Origin: Epiperipatus broadwayi
Taxonomy: Eukaryota > Onychophora > Udeonychophora > Euonychophora > Peripatidae
DNA length: 64,000 nt
NCBI GenBank assembly: GCA_028023455.1
Contig: JAQFVV010006215.1
Coordinates: 8,885,950 to 8,949,949 of the forward strand
Direction of reading: 5' to 3'
The translations under genes and the position numbers were made by a program. The stretch's first letter is position 1; each line of letters starts with the position of its first letter. The notes below the pieces were generated by a model. The model did not search any database and was not told the origin of the DNA. It saw only the letters and a list, made by a program, of their open reading frames with translations. Shown here piece by piece: positions 61,205-64,000 of this stretch.

Positions 61205-61380
61205 ATAGGGTATATGAGCGCAGACATTCACATGTCCCACCACTCTCCACTCTATCTAATAACACTGATACACTCAAGCACATATATGCTGAAAAGATAA
61301 ATAATCACCAATATACGTATTTCATGCTAAACCAGCAATCATCAAATGATCCAGATTATCATCTCCCACACATATATACT
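61205..61380 (-). mobile_element. SINE-C copy
   Basis: On the minus strand: GTGTGGGAGATGATAATCTGG, GCATGAAATACGTATATTGG, and GAGTGTATCAGTGTTATTAG followed by ATAGAGTGGAGAG. The order matches the copies at 4.9 and 31.0 kb. The B-box end is eroded. Confidence 0.6.
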
Positions 61381-61384
61381 ATAA

Positions 61385-64000
61385 GTGCTCAGATATATAT
61401 TAAGATAGACAATCTTTATATATATTGTGCCCTTTTTATTGGTACACTCAATCATAAAAGGAAATTGGGAATAAATTTCAAGATGTATAATTTTAAATTT
61501 TAAAAAGTCAAAAATATTTACTTACTAAACTATGAAAAATAACACTCATTTTAGTTATCAGAGGGTTTGAACTTGGGCTTAGTTAATTTAAAGTAGTATA
61601 AATGTCATAAATCCTGAGTAAAATATTTAGTTTCAAAGGAATATAAAATATAAAATAATAAACTATAAATTAGTAATATTTGATAATAAGTAATTGTTTG
61701 ATAATATTTATTATTGTAGGGAAGTTCTAATCTAATTTTATAAATAAAAATATGCATGATAGTGATAGATAATCATGTCTGTGCACATTTAATATTAGAA
61801 AGTAATGACTATTTCTGGAGAAATCTTGATTTATTTTCCAAAATAAATATTTAATATGTATGTTACAAATTTTGTGATTAAGATTTAATAAAATTAGTCT
61901 CAGATGTAATCTGTATAAAAAATAAAATTAAAATGAATTAAATTGTAGTTTAAGTTCATGAAAGGTATTGCTTTTTTTTATTGATAGTAAATATTTTAAA
62001 GAAATAATATTTGTTTTAAAAATAGTTAAACTACATGTAACTAGCGAGTAGAAGAATTAACCAATGTTAAAGCACAATTTGGAATAAATTAACAAAACAC
62101 AGACAATGTTTTTAAGAAGAAAGAAATCAAGAGGAAAACTGGATACAGGAAAAAAATAATAATAAAATGGGAGAACAAGTAACTTGGTTTGTCTCTAAAA
62201 ATTTGCTTAAATTTTTAAAATTGTATTATTTTAAAAAACAAATAATTAATTATGATTTACTTAAGAATTTAAAACTGTATGTTATAAGATTTTTCACTAA
62301 CATGAAAGGATAAAACAAAGTTAAATCTTTGCTGATGAACTCGACAATTTAATAATTTTACCAAAATATTTTTGAAAAAAAATATTGGAAGAATAGAAAG
62401 AAAAAGTTGTACATTTATGCCAAAATGTTGTCAAGTAATACCTGAATTTAAGGAAAACACTATATTATGTTAATACATAATTTGATTAATAAGCAAGATA
62501 AAATATTTATATATTTTGACTATAATATGTTATGCAAGATTAAATTGAAATCGATGGATGAATAACAAAAAAATTATTCATGACAGAGTTAAATGTACAT
62601 TTTTAAAGATAATTAAAACTAAAGTAGAAATTAATAATAATGGAAATATTTACATCTGGAAAAGTGTATATTTAGTATGACAATAGAACATATAAAAGGG
62701 CATCTAAATGAAAATTTCCATAGTAGAAAAGATATCAACAGATCATTATTAATTTAGTATAACTTTCATGTATAATAATTTTATGATAAAAAACTTTATT
62801 AACAAAATAAATATTTACAATTTGTACAAGTAATTAAACAAATGTTAAATTTAAATTACAGATTTATATACCAAAACCTGAAAAAATTGATATATTCCAT
62901 GGTTAACATGAGAAGGTTCCAGGCTATTAAATAGTTATCTTCAACTCAAGGGGTTGTCCTAAAATTTTATTGATGAATTATATATATCATCAATGAAGGA
63001 TTAAAAGTTAGAAGAATATATGGATGTAATACACAACAAATGTAAAAGGAAAATATTAAATGAAGGTTATATTTCTATTTGTAATAAATCATAGCAGTCT
63101 GCTTGGAAAATGAAGAATTATTTATTAAAATTGTCAATGAAAAAAATAACCCCCCAAGAAATTATATAAGTTTATAATTTCCTTATGAAAACAAAAAGAG
63201 CATAATTGGGAGGAATGTTGATGCATAACTAGTCTGAATATTTGGAACGATTGGAATACTACTAAAAACTAAAGTCTTTTTTTAGATGAACTTATATTAT
63301 TAAAAAAAAGAAGCATGTGACATAATATTTGTACATAGTTTAATTTCATACTTTAAAATAACTGTTATCAATATGGGGGGGGGGGATAAGTCAATAGATA
63401 AATAAATTAATAATTGATTTAATTTGTTTATCTATGCAATTAATTGTTTAAAATTTTTATTTTATTAAATATTATTATATAATTAAAATAAATGGATGTG
63501 AACAGTCAGCTGCTGTAATATGCCCATAAAAATAGTTACATCTATGTATTATAAAAAGAAGGGTCATGTCTGTGTTAGAATATAGTATTGAAAATGATAA
63601 ATAATGATATTCAAATTTTGATCTTATGTTTAACTATTAATAATTTAGTATAATTGTAATAGTGTCATAACTAATTCTAATTTATAATTATTTATAGGCT
63701 ATAATTTGTAAGAAATATATGAAACAGGTATAAATTGGAAATAGGAAGTTAATACCTGAGCTATTAGATAAAATGAAGATAATGGTTTTTATTTTAGGAT
63801 GCACCAAAGAGTAGTCTATCAACATCTAGCTTAATATCATAAATTGTAAATGGAAATTAGTCCAGGAAGAGATAAGTTGTTATGTTTGACAATGTATTGT
63901 ATGAAAGTTTCATTTATTGTACTTTATTATAGAGTTTGATACTAAGACCATAGGAAAATTGAGTATGATATCAGAAAACAAATTAATGATTCCATAGATA
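61385..64000. other. AT-rich DNA to the end of the window, nothing recognised
   Basis: Only homopolymer and AT runs, including a G run of about 10 near 63376. No gene or repeat family recognised. Confidence 0.4.

Overview
This is a stretch of eukaryotic nuclear DNA, roughly three quarters A+T by eye. I found no intact cellular gene, no rRNA and no convincing functional tRNA. What can be recognised is almost entirely retroelement debris: RTE-like LINEs, Penelope-like elements (PLEs) with GIY-YIG nuclease blocks, tRNA-derived SINE-like repeats, foldback elements, and long AAT/TAG microsatellites. This mixture points to an invertebrate animal. A cephalopod or other mollusc is a reasonable guess from the AT-rich, SINE-rich and RTE/PLE-rich texture, but nothing in the window proves it.

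Layout. 3.1-4.0 kb: a long ATT array abutting a dispersed repeat ('family F') present as an inverted fragment plus a tandem pair with a 352-bp period. 4.8-5.0 kb: a SINE-like hairpin. 6.2 kb: a tRNA-derived SINE. 8.0 and 13.1 kb: decayed F copies. 14.6-15.6 kb: an antisense RTE relic interrupted by a foldback with two 139-bp arms. 15.8-16.5 kb: the 3' end of another LINE type, with a zinc-knuckle block. 21.8-23.36 kb: a 1.55-kb element bounded by 150-bp direct repeats and containing a 14-bp minisatellite. 25.5-25.9 kb: an inverted SINE pair. 28.1 kb: a 330-bp foldback. 34.5-36.2 kb (minus) and 37.0-38.3 kb (plus): two PLE relics, head to head. 42.3-43.55 kb: a 1.24-kb module with about 240-bp terminal inverted repeats around a PLE nuclease relic; its arms are related to the 28.1-kb foldback. 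44.3-47.9 kb: an antisense RTE relic with two F insertions. 52.1-53.1 kb: a second inverted-repeat module with PLE-like coding remains. 55.07-58.79 kb: the best preserved element, a near full-length RTE-like LINE on the minus strand ending in a 490-bp triplet microsatellite.

Main novel candidate. All five F copies that still span the site keep a 30-nt block in the order and spacing of a type I hammerhead ribozyme: CTGATGA, 13 nt, GAAAC, TAGTC. In two copies a flanking stem of 6-7 bp is kept although its sequence differs. With the 352-bp tandem layout, F resembles a retrozyme or a PLE terminal repeat. Stem II is weak, so activity is unproven. The two inverted-repeat modules carrying PLE nuclease remains are the second point of interest.
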